A stretch of 64,000 nucleotides of DNA from assembly GCF_020905295.1 (NCBI RefSeq), contig NZ_JAJJMM010000001.1:2666001-2730000 (forward strand), in the 5' to 3' direction. This DNA is from Flavobacterium piscisymbiosum (GTDB taxonomy: Bacteria > Bacteroidota > Bacteroidia > Flavobacteriales > Flavobacteriaceae). The translations under genes and the position numbers were made by a program. The notes beneath the pieces are model-generated. The model was not told where the DNA came from. It worked only from the letters and a program-made list of their open reading frames with translations, and ran no database searches. Below are positions 17,354 through 25,431 of this stretch, in pieces. How positions within the stretch are numbered: position 1 is the first letter of the stretch; each line of letters starts with the position of its first letter.

Positions 17354-17809
17354 TTATTTAAAATAATCCCAATCAATTTTAAAACTTGTTGAGAGTTTAT
17401 TGTTTAGGATTTCAAAACCTGTCTTGTTATTACAAATTGGATATACACCAAAATGTTCGACAAAATTTAATAAAAAATAACTTTCTAAATCTTCAATCCT
17501 AAAATGCCAAATGTTATTAAGCATTTCAAAATTGATATAGGTAAATAAAAGAGGCTCAACTTTTCTGTAATTAGTAAGTCCTATATTTTTAGATTTTCCA
17601 TCAAAATGCCCTGATAATCTACTTGAAATACTATTGGTTTTTTTCTCACTCATTCCAATATACAATAATTTTGATTTCTTGAAAGGGTATTGAATATCAA
17701 TAGATTGGCTAAAAATGAAATACAAACCCGCAATCCCACTTAATGGTTTTATATTAGCTAGTACAAACGGTTTAGGACTATCAAAAAATATAGTTACTTC
17801 GTTATTCAT
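17354..17809 (-). CDS. GIY-YIG-type nuclease-like protein
   Basis: A 151-aa single-domain protein. GLYFIF (about residue 28) and LLYIGMS (about 49) form the two strands of a GIY-YIG core. SSRLSGHF supplies the conserved Arg, RIEDLESYFL the metal-binding Glu and ICNNK the Asn. The order and spacing suit a divergent stand-alone GIY-YIG domain that cuts or nicks DNA. The signature tyrosines are partly preserved. It is expressed with the small protein and the zinc-hook ATPase downstream, so the three probably form a module. It lies 80 bp after the HNH gene. Confidence 0.6.
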   Translation of the reverse strand: MNNEVTIFFDSPKPFVLANIKPLSGIAGLYFIFSQSIDIQYPFKKSKLLYIGMSEKKTNSISSRLSGHFDGKSKNIGLTNYRKVEPLLFTYINFEMLNNIWHFRIEDLESYFLLNFVEHFGVYPICNNKTGFEILNNKLSTSFKIDWDYFK

Positions 17810-17889
17810 ATATTTAATGTTTCCTTAAATATTCTATTATAATTATAATTCTATAAATATACTTGATTAATACTAATCTATTAAATTTG

Positions 17890-18705
17890 CTAAACCTTAG
17901 TTAGATAATCCTCTATATATGGATTATTAATGCTTATTAATTCCTCTTTATATTTTTCTACAAAAGTTTCTATTTCACGAATAGATCTTTTCTTTTGAAA
18001 GTTAGCAATATGTATTTCATCAATATTTGAATGACAAAGTGTACACAAACATTGTAAATTATCTCTTTTATTTATCAATTTATTTCCATTTCTATGGTGA
18101 ACTTGAATAAATCTTTGGTCAACTCTATTTTCAATTTTTATTGTACAGATATCACATGTAAACTCATTTTCAATTCTAAATTTCTTACTAATTTGTCGCC
18201 AATCTTTTACATAGCCAAACATATCAAGTTCAGCATTGTTTATAGGGTCATTATCCTGTATGTCTAGTAAGTCAAAAAAACCTTGTGTGCTTCTATAATT
18301 TTCAATGTTAGCTTGGTCACTACATCTTGAACATAAATTAATATTTATATTTTCATACATCTCATGCGTGTTTCTGTCCTCTATTGTTACGGTATTTGAA
18401 TTGTGCCAAAAGTAATGACCATTGAAATAACCTTTATTTTTTTGGTCTTGAATTACTGAACAGTTTGTTATATGGAACTTAGGTTGGCCAAATCTTACAA
18501 CATCAGCTTTTTTGATGTACATATAACCTTTGTGTTCAATACCATTTATCATTAGATAAATACCATCTTCTTTAAAAGTAATATTTCCTCTTCTTTCTTC
18601 CTCTGAAAAGTCTTTTCGAACAATCTCAAAACGACTTTCTGTAACTTTTGAATATTTTAATAAATCAAGTTTTTCTGATAATTTTTTAAAATCGTAAAGT
18701 TTCAT
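17890..18705 (-). CDS. HNH endonuclease, Zorya-associated (candidate ZorE-type effector)
   Basis: A 271-aa protein. Its C-terminal third is a treble-clef HNH nuclease: CDICTIKIENR, then FIQVHHRNGNKLINKRDNLQ with the catalytic His pair and Asn, and CLCTLCHSNID completing the zinc knuckle. The N-terminal part has a separate CSRC motif and an unrecognised beta-rich region that may bind DNA. The start overlaps the ZorB stop by 4 bp (ATGA type), so it is translationally coupled to the motor genes. Type II Zorya systems pair ZorA and ZorB with the HNH protein ZorE. This one may be a shorter equivalent, but direct homology is not established here. Confidence 0.72.
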   Translation of the reverse strand: MKLYDFKKLSEKLDLLKYSKVTESRFEIVRKDFSEEERRGNITFKEDGIYLMINGIEHKGYMYIKKADVVRFGQPKFHITNCSVIQDQKNKGYFNGHYFWHNSNTVTIEDRNTHEMYENININLCSRCSDQANIENYRSTQGFFDLLDIQDNDPINNAELDMFGYVKDWRQISKKFRIENEFTCDICTIKIENRVDQRFIQVHHRNGNKLINKRDNLQCLCTLCHSNIDEIHIANFQKKRSIREIETFVEKYKEELISINNPYIEDYLTKV

Positions 18706-19418
18706 TGTTTCATTTGTTTTAAAACTTCATCAACTAATATTTCGCTGGTTGTTACTATTTTGAATTCAACTCTTCTAGACTTTTCTATATCAATTTTTCC
18801 TTTAGTTATGTATACGAGCTTTTTATTACTATCTAAAGTTCTTCCATATGAAAGTCCATTGGCTGTAATCCAGAATTGTAAAATTTCTTCTTTTTCAGAA
18901 GATAAATTTCTATAATATGGTAGTTTTCTTAAAAATTGTAGTACATTTCTTGATCTATCTTGCGAAAGTTTAACATTATCAATATAAGGATCATTTGTTT
19001 CGTGTATGGCAATATTATCTGTGTGACCTTCAATTCTAATTTCTGCTATTTTATCTTTGTACTTATCCTGTAATACTATTGTCAAATATTTTGGAAAAAA
19101 AGAAGTTAGTATTTGTTGAAATTTTGGAGTTATTTCAGACGCTCCTGATTTGAAAAGTACTTGAGGATTTGTAAATTTTATTGATAAATCTTTGTCTAAT
19201 TCTAAATCCCACTTTTTAAAATCATTTTTGAATTCTTCATTTAAATCTTTATATAAATTTTCCTTGGTTTCTCTATAATCTTTAAATATTTTGTCTTGTT
19301 CTTTCTTTTGAAATTGAACTAAACCCATATAAGCAATGGAGATAAAAAGAAAAACAACCATTAAAACAGTCATTAAATCTGCGTAAGGTATCCAGAAATT
19401 ATCTTTTTTATTACTCAT
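18702..19418 (-). CDS. zorB: ZorB-like peptidoglycan-anchored stator subunit (MotB/OmpA-type)
   Basis: A 238-aa protein with a single N-terminal membrane helix (PYADLMTVLMVVFLFISIAY). Asp14 at its start matches the proton-carrying Asp of MotB-type stators. A periplasmic helical linker follows, then an OmpA-like peptidoglycan-binding domain (IRIEGHTDN and LSQDRSRNVLQFL, about residues 135-180). In Zorya, ZorA5-ZorB2 forms a proton-driven motor in the inner membrane that signals phage invasion to cytosolic effectors. It lies 2 bp downstream of zorA and overlaps the HNH gene. Confidence 0.82.
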   Translation of the reverse strand: MSNKKDNFWIPYADLMTVLMVVFLFISIAYMGLVQFQKKEQDKIFKDYRETKENLYKDLNEEFKNDFKKWDLELDKDLSIKFTNPQVLFKSGASEITPKFQQILTSFFPKYLTIVLQDKYKDKIAEIRIEGHTDNIAIHETNDPYIDNVKLSQDRSRNVLQFLRKLPYYRNLSSEKEEILQFWITANGLSYGRTLDSNKKLVYITKGKIDIEKSRRVEFKIVTTSEILVDEVLKQMKQ

Positions 19419-19420
19419 AG

Positions 19421-20848
19421 TTAATTATTTTCTGGCAAGAATCGTTGAATACATAAATCAAGATTTTCTAAAGTATTACTAAGTCTATCATAAAAAAAAG
19501 TATCTATTTCTGAAAGCTCTTTACTTAAAGATATTGTCGTTTTCTCAATAATACCAACAGCAGCATCCATTTCTTTTCGATAATTCATCCAGACATCACT
19601 TTTAAAATCTCTAAATTCTTCTAGTTTAACAATTATGATATCAGCACTATCTTTGAAATTTCTTTCTGTTCTAACCCAGTCATTTAATTTGCTTGTCGTT
19701 TCTTCAAAGCTATCTGTGGTTTCCTTTAGTGTGTCTATTGTTGATACAAGATTATTTGTAATTTCAGAAAACTTATTATCAGAAACCATTACTTTTTCTA
19801 AAGTTTCTACTAGATTGACTAATTTACTATTATCGTCAATTAATGATTTTGAATTTAAAGCTACTTCAGATAAGGTTTTAGATGAAATATCGAAAAGCTC
19901 AGTTGTCTTTTGAAAGTTGTTTGTAAGTTTTTTTATTTGGTCTTTGTTATCTTTTTGCCAGTCATTCATACTTTGAACACTTTTGTTCAATTCAGCAAAG
20001 TTTTCTTGAACTAATCTATTTATCAATTCGCTCATTTGCTTGTTGAATTGTTCAGTAACGTTTTTCATTACATCAACCAATGCTTCAGTATTATTTTTTG
20101 ACATTAATTCTGAAAATTCATCAAATTTTTTAACAATGAATTTATTATTATCCGTCATTGCATTTATTATCTCTTTTGTATTATCATTTGATTTCTTGCC
20201 AATTGCTTTACTTTCTTCTCTTAACAATTTAAACTGTTCATTAAGTTCCGATCTTGAGTTGTTTGTGGTTGTATTTAATTGGGTTATACTTTCTTTAGCT
20301 GATTTATGATTTTCGTTGACAGTTTTATTTAAAGTAACAATTTCGCTTTCTAATGAGCTTAGTTTTATAGCTACTTTTTCTTCTAAATTTTTTTCAATAG
20401 TAACAATTAAACTTTCCTTTAAATCAATTATATGTTGACTTAACGCATTAATTGCTGATAATTCATCAGTATGTTTTACTGGACGATTTGGACTTTCTTC
20501 TATTTCCATTTGGATTAAGGCATTCCATTTTTGAAATAATATCAAACCAATAATACCAGCCATTGTGGCGATGAAAGCAATTTTTAACCCATCAAGTAAT
20601 TGTGGAATACTTCCTTGAATATCCGTAGTATCAAAATTCCAAATACCAATAGTTATACCTAAAGCTGTACAGAAAATACCAAGTGTTGGAAATACAGATG
20701 GGATTATATCAAATATGTATGAGTTATTCCAGAAATTAGCTTTTTGTTTGTCAGCATTTAATTGGAATCGCTTATAACGCTTATAATAAACCACTGAAAA
20801 ACTAGTCCAGAAGGCAAAGATTATTAGAGCAACTGATATTTCCGTCAT
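19421..20848 (-). CDS. zorA: ZorA-like motor subunit (MotA/ExbB-type) with long coiled-coil tail
   Basis: A 475-aa protein. There is one membrane helix at about residues 5-22 and a hydrophobic block at 45-72 (IIPSVFPTLGIFCTALGITI). A further helix follows at 88-110 (LKIAFIATMAGIIGLILF), giving the MotA/ExbB-like core. Residues about 130-475 are a long helical tail rich in Asn, Ser and Lys with apolipoprotein-like repeats. This long cytoplasmic tail is typical of ZorA and absent from flagellar MotA. It is followed at once by zorB, and separated from the type III res gene upstream by only 38 bp, so co-transcription is likely. Confidence 0.82.
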   Translation of the reverse strand: MTEISVALIIFAFWTSFSVVYYKRYKRFQLNADKQKANFWNNSYIFDIIPSVFPTLGIFCTALGITIGIWNFDTTDIQGSIPQLLDGLKIAFIATMAGIIGLILFQKWNALIQMEIEESPNRPVKHTDELSAINALSQHIIDLKESLIVTIEKNLEEKVAIKLSSLESEIVTLNKTVNENHKSAKESITQLNTTTNNSRSELNEQFKLLREESKAIGKKSNDNTKEIINAMTDNNKFIVKKFDEFSELMSKNNTEALVDVMKNVTEQFNKQMSELINRLVQENFAELNKSVQSMNDWQKDNKDQIKKLTNNFQKTTELFDISSKTLSEVALNSKSLIDDNSKLVNLVETLEKVMVSDNKFSEITNNLVSTIDTLKETTDSFEETTSKLNDWVRTERNFKDSADIIIVKLEEFRDFKSDVWMNYRKEMDAAVGIIEKTTISLSKELSEIDTFFYDRLSNTLENLDLCIQRFLPENN

Positions 20849-20886
20849 TGTTTTGATGTTATTTTTGTACTTATACTTTCTTTCTA

Positions 20887-23511
20887 TTATTGTAGGCCAA
20901 CACCATTGTTCGCATCAGAACCTTTAATCATTTTATAGGTCATATTACTTGCAACAGCTAATTGAGAAGCATAATTTGCTTTTGCTTTAACAACTTCATC
21001 ATCAATCATATTATCACCTTTAACTTCAATTATTGTATAGGTGCCATCATTTAATTTCACTAAGAAGTCAGGATAATAATTTCTAACTGTATGAGAAACT
21101 GGATCAATGTAATTGATAACAAAATCTGATTGACCGTGAGTAAGCATTCCAGTAAACCATACTTTATCTATTGTTTCATCATGCAATAAGGTCCAAAATA
21201 ATGCGTTTTCGGGTTTACTGTCAAAACAATAGTGGTCCAAGTGAAATGATTTTTCTTTGAATTCTGAAAACTTAGGATTACTTAATGATGCTAGTAATTC
21301 TTTGTTTGTATTTATTCTATAACAATCCCCATCTTTAGGTTCTTTCACTAATTCAATTTCAATTTCGTCTAGTTTTTCAAAACTTTCAATCTCGTATAAT
21401 TCATTGAATAAACGTGGAATAATCCAATCGTAAAGTAACTCATTATATTCATTTACTTGATTTACTGTTTCTTCTATTCCTTGTTTTGTTTCTTCTAAAA
21501 TCTTTTTTATTCTTAGTGGTTGAATGTTTAAGTATCTTGAAATTTCGGCTATCAATGTGAATGCTGAAAAGTCTCTTTTGTCTTTGAATGATGAATAATC
21601 TTTGTCTGCGCTTATTTTTTTTGAAATATCCATGATACTTCTACCTGCACCAACAATTTTATATTTTTCAACATCAGCCTTTTCAAATTCAAAGTCAATT
21701 TCTGATTTAATTACTTTATCCTTTAATTGATGAAGCTTTCTTATTTTTTTGAATTTTATCTTTACTGGTGGTGGTACCAATCTAACTTCTACTTGCTCTT
21801 TATTGTCTCCTGCATTTTTAAAATCATCAACTGACATTTTGAAGTTTTCTTGTAATTCTGAATCAAGAATTTTGATGTTTTCATCAGATAAAAACACTTG
21901 TCCTACTTGTTGAACAGGATTTATTGAACGTAAACAACGCATTGTAGCTTGGAGTACAAATATTTTTGATTTTGGTTCTCGATGTAAAGCAACACCAAAT
22001 AATGAACGACAGTTCCAACCTTCTTTTCCTTTGTTTACAAGCAAAATAAATTGTTTTTCAGAAGAAGGAGTATCAAGGTTTTTAAACTCTCTTAAATCGT
22101 CGTTTGTAGTTATAGAACTATCACCAACATTGACTAATATTTTAGATGTTGAAATATTTAATTCTGATAGAACTTGTTCTACTGCCGGTTTTAATTCATT
22201 TTGAAGTTCATCAATTGAAGAAGCGAAAAAAGCTAATTTGGGTAATAGATTTTCAAACTTTTTATCCTTATTTTTCTTCCAGAATTCAGTAATAGCCAAT
22301 CTAACGAAAGGAATTGTTTTGTCTTTTATGTTTTCAAAACCTTGTATATCAACCTTTTTCAGGTATTTATTCGTGATAGCATCTTGTAATCCATAAGAAT
22401 AAACGACTTCTGGTAAAAGACGACTTCCAACATAAGGTGTACCAGTATAATTGTAACAACCAACAACACTTGTTCCTGCTTCTTTAAGATTTTCTGCTAA
22501 TTCATTAATTGTAACTCTTAATGAAGTAGCTGTGTTTTTTAAACCAAAATCAGCTGCCAAAGCATTTCCAAAAACGTGGTGCGCTTCATCTACATAAATT
22601 CCTAATTGTTTTAGTCTTGTCAGTTTAGCAAAACGTTGATTGGTTATTAAATCCGTATCAGTATCAATTTCAAAGCCATATAAATCTTCAAAATCTTTGT
22701 TTAGAGATTTTGCCTTGTATGCTTTTCCAGTATCAGCGAAAAGAGCTTGTGATGGAGTTTTAGCTTTATGTCGCTTTTTCAGAATGATTTTTTGAGTATT
22801 GGAAATGATAATGTTATACTTTGAATTTTCAATAGTATTTAAAGCATCTCCTGTTTCATCTAAAAAATGAAATTTTAGATTAGTATCTAACCAATTCACA
22901 TATTCCGGTGGAATAACTTGTGACTTATCGAATGTTTCTATTTCTTTTAAAGATTGTAATACCGTTTTATCAGGAGCAAAAACTAAAGCATTGTGGCAGT
23001 ATCTTTCATCTTTTGGATATTTATTTGACAATAAAAATTCATAGAAAATAGAAGTCGCCATTAGAACTGTTTTACCTAAACCCATTGTTAGTGCAAAAAT
23101 GTAGTTCGGGTAAATTTGTTCGAATGATTTAATCTGTTTGAAAACCTCATTAAATATTTTTAGATCTTCTACATTATTATCTTCTATAGGATCAAATAAT
23201 TGACCTTGTCCTTTACTATTGATTCCTGTAGCAGTTCTACCTTCAAATTGATTTTGTTTTTTGAACCAATCTTGGAAAATATCATATAAGTATTTATTGT
23301 TGCAAAACTCTTTTAAAAACACATACATTTCTAATGCTTCGAATTGAGGTTTTCTTAGATATGCTGTTGAATTTGAAGGATTGTTAAAATCTAAAAACTT
23401 TTTTGTTAATGGATTGTATGATGCCCTTATCTTCTTAGTTTCTTGTTGTAAAAAAAGATTTAAGTAGATGTAAAAAGGAAAATCTATATTTTGATTTTTT
23501 TTCTTAGCCAT
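20887..23511 (-). CDS. res: Type III restriction Res subunit: DEAD/DEAH helicase with C-terminal PD-(D/E)XK nuclease
   Basis: An 874-aa protein. The SF2 helicase core has Walker A (MGLGKT, about residue 145), DEAH box (YVDEAHHVFG, about 308), an SAT-like YTGTPY motif, and motif VI-like LQATMRCLR near 520. The C-terminal nuclease has YYPDFLVKLNDGTYTIIEVK, giving PD and E-x-K near residues 825-840, followed by KANYA. In type III systems Res uses ATP to travel along DNA and cuts after meeting a second complex. Its start overlaps the mod stop by 8 bp, the usual mod-res order. The next gene, zorA, begins 38 bp on. Confidence 0.85.
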   Translation of the reverse strand: MAKKKNQNIDFPFYIYLNLFLQQETKKIRASYNPLTKKFLDFNNPSNSTAYLRKPQFEALEMYVFLKEFCNNKYLYDIFQDWFKKQNQFEGRTATGINSKGQGQLFDPIEDNNVEDLKIFNEVFKQIKSFEQIYPNYIFALTMGLGKTVLMATSIFYEFLLSNKYPKDERYCHNALVFAPDKTVLQSLKEIETFDKSQVIPPEYVNWLDTNLKFHFLDETGDALNTIENSKYNIIISNTQKIILKKRHKAKTPSQALFADTGKAYKAKSLNKDFEDLYGFEIDTDTDLITNQRFAKLTRLKQLGIYVDEAHHVFGNALAADFGLKNTATSLRVTINELAENLKEAGTSVVGCYNYTGTPYVGSRLLPEVVYSYGLQDAITNKYLKKVDIQGFENIKDKTIPFVRLAITEFWKKNKDKKFENLLPKLAFFASSIDELQNELKPAVEQVLSELNISTSKILVNVGDSSITTNDDLREFKNLDTPSSEKQFILLVNKGKEGWNCRSLFGVALHREPKSKIFVLQATMRCLRSINPVQQVGQVFLSDENIKILDSELQENFKMSVDDFKNAGDNKEQVEVRLVPPPVKIKFKKIRKLHQLKDKVIKSEIDFEFEKADVEKYKIVGAGRSIMDISKKISADKDYSSFKDKRDFSAFTLIAEISRYLNIQPLRIKKILEETKQGIEETVNQVNEYNELLYDWIIPRLFNELYEIESFEKLDEIEIELVKEPKDGDCYRINTNKELLASLSNPKFSEFKEKSFHLDHYCFDSKPENALFWTLLHDETIDKVWFTGMLTHGQSDFVINYIDPVSHTVRNYYPDFLVKLNDGTYTIIEVKGDNMIDDEVVKAKANYASQLAVASNMTYKMIKGSDANNGVGLQ

Positions 23512-25426
23512 TGTTTAGCGTAGTTTCAAAAGTTTCACTTAATACATCTGTTATTTTTACTCTAATTGTTCCTGCATTATTAGGAATAGAATAAACCCCT
23601 TTTACAAATTCATTATTCTCAGGAACATCAACAGTTTGTGGCTCGAATACTGCTCCATCATAATTGAAATCAATCATAATACTATCTACTAATTCCTTCC
23701 AATCTTCTACATTTTCTTTTAATAATGACATTTTTTGCATCAAATTCATTGGATAAAATTCTCTAATTAAAATTTTACCTCCTTCAATTACTATTTCAGC
23801 TTCCGCATCTCTTTTGAATTCTAAATTTGCTTTATCGCGAAGAATATCAACTACTTCTATGTCTAATTTATATGGAAGTGCATTTTGTAATTCAGCGGCT
23901 AAATCTGGTTCATGTCCCATACAAACTAATAATAAATGTTCGACTGGTTTATTTGGACTATTCTCAATTGCTTTTTCAAACTTTTTATAATCAAAATTTG
24001 TTATAAGTTCATTTAAATCTGCCCTTGTTGCTATGCGATTTATAGGCATTATTTTTACCATTCTACCATCTTTTTCGCCATCATAAATACCATTATTTGG
24101 AAGTGTTTGTATTTCTAATGCATTCATTAATAAATCTTTTGCTTCAATAGGGTTTCTGAAAACATCATAATGATTGACATTAAAAACAGAAAAACCAGTA
24201 TATTTAGGTTCATCTTGAAGTTTATTATTTATTTCTCTAGCTATTTTAAGTAATCTTTTCGTAGTAGTTTGTATTGCTCCAAGATTTATATCTGCACCTA
24301 TAAATTTTCTTCCTAATTTCATTGCAACTGCTTGAGTAGTTCCAGAACCCATAAAACAATCAAACACAATATCACCAGGATTAGAAGAACTTAAAATAAT
24401 TCTTTCTAGTAATTTTTCAGGTTTTTGCGTCGGATATTTATAATTTTCTAATGCTCCTCCTTGTACTGCATTTATATCTACCCAAATATCTTGTAGTGGA
24501 ACACCTGGTGATTCATCAATAAATCTTTTTTTCTGCGGTACTGCTCCAGGCTTTGTTTGTATAATTATACCATCTTGATATAATTGTTCCATCTTGATTT
24601 TAGAATGTACCCAATATTTTGTAACACCTAAGAATTCATAATATGGATTTCCTTTAGAAGCACCACCTGGGCCTAATAATGAAACTAAACGATATTTTTT
24701 TCCTGTTTTTTCATCAATATATTTATAAAAATCATTAACATATTTTTCAGAATATGGTGTATAAACAGTATTAATTTTGGTTGCCTCAGTTTTCTTATAA
24801 AAAAATATCATATCATGTAAACGACCTAAATGTTTTGCTCCTTGCCCTGAATCACCGTGTGAAAAAGTTCTTTTCCATACAATTTGATTAACAAAATTTG
24901 ATTGACCAAATATCTCATCTAAGATTATTTTAATATAATGACCTCTTGTAGGATCACATTGAATATATATGGAACCATCACTACTCAATAACTCTTTGAT
25001 TAGAATAATTCGTTCATATATAAACTGTAAATATTCATCATTAGTCCAAATATCAGTATATTGTTTTTCTTCAAAAGCATTAAAATTTCCAGCAGCCCCA
25101 ACACCTCTTAATTCAATTTTCTTTTTATAATCTGCTCTAGAATCATATGGAGGGTCAATATAAATAAGTTTAACTAAACCCCTATATTTCTTTAGTAAAT
25201 GACTCATTACTTGAAGATTATCTCCCCAGAATATTTTATTTAACCAACCATTTACTTCTTCACCATGTGTCTCTTTTAATTGAGCTGGATAGAATTGAGT
25301 AGTTGAAAAAGGTCTTTTTCCTTTCCAATTAAGCATCGGGTATCCTTTAATTGGTTCAAAATTGAAATCTTCAACTGACGTAATTTTTTGTTCTATTTTA
25401 AGTCCTAAGTCTGGCTGTTGTTGCAT
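23504..25426 (-). CDS. mod: Type III Mod-like adenine-specific DNA methyltransferase
   Basis: A 640-aa N6-adenine methyltransferase of the beta class. Motif IV DPPY (LIYIDPPYDSR, about residue 92) precedes motif I (FDCFMGSGTTQAVAM, about 357). The target-recognition region lies between them (about 150-320). TQKPEKLLERII marks motif X. The C-terminal extension (420-640) probably binds the Res subunit. Mod gives sequence specificity for methylation and for restriction by Res. It lies 5 bp after the UvrD-type helicase gene and overlaps res by 8 bp. Confidence 0.85.
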   Translation of the reverse strand: MQQQPDLGLKIEQKITSVEDFNFEPIKGYPMLNWKGKRPFSTTQFYPAQLKETHGEEVNGWLNKIFWGDNLQVMSHLLKKYRGLVKLIYIDPPYDSRADYKKKIELRGVGAAGNFNAFEEKQYTDIWTNDEYLQFIYERIILIKELLSSDGSIYIQCDPTRGHYIKIILDEIFGQSNFVNQIVWKRTFSHGDSGQGAKHLGRLHDMIFFYKKTEATKINTVYTPYSEKYVNDFYKYIDEKTGKKYRLVSLLGPGGASKGNPYYEFLGVTKYWVHSKIKMEQLYQDGIIIQTKPGAVPQKKRFIDESPGVPLQDIWVDINAVQGGALENYKYPTQKPEKLLERIILSSSNPGDIVFDCFMGSGTTQAVAMKLGRKFIGADINLGAIQTTTKRLLKIAREINNKLQDEPKYTGFSVFNVNHYDVFRNPIEAKDLLMNALEIQTLPNNGIYDGEKDGRMVKIMPINRIATRADLNELITNFDYKKFEKAIENSPNKPVEHLLLVCMGHEPDLAAELQNALPYKLDIEVVDILRDKANLEFKRDAEAEIVIEGGKILIREFYPMNLMQKMSLLKENVEDWKELVDSIMIDFNYDGAVFEPQTVDVPENNEFVKGVYSIPNNAGTIRVKITDVLSETFETTLNNG

Positions 25427-25431
25427 AAAAA

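Noticed and set aside
19421..20848. Reading the MotA-like gene as a flagellar or gliding stator
   Set aside because: The long coiled-coil tail, the coupling to an OmpA-type ZorB and an HNH gene, and the defence neighbours fit Zorya; no flagellar or gliding genes are nearby.
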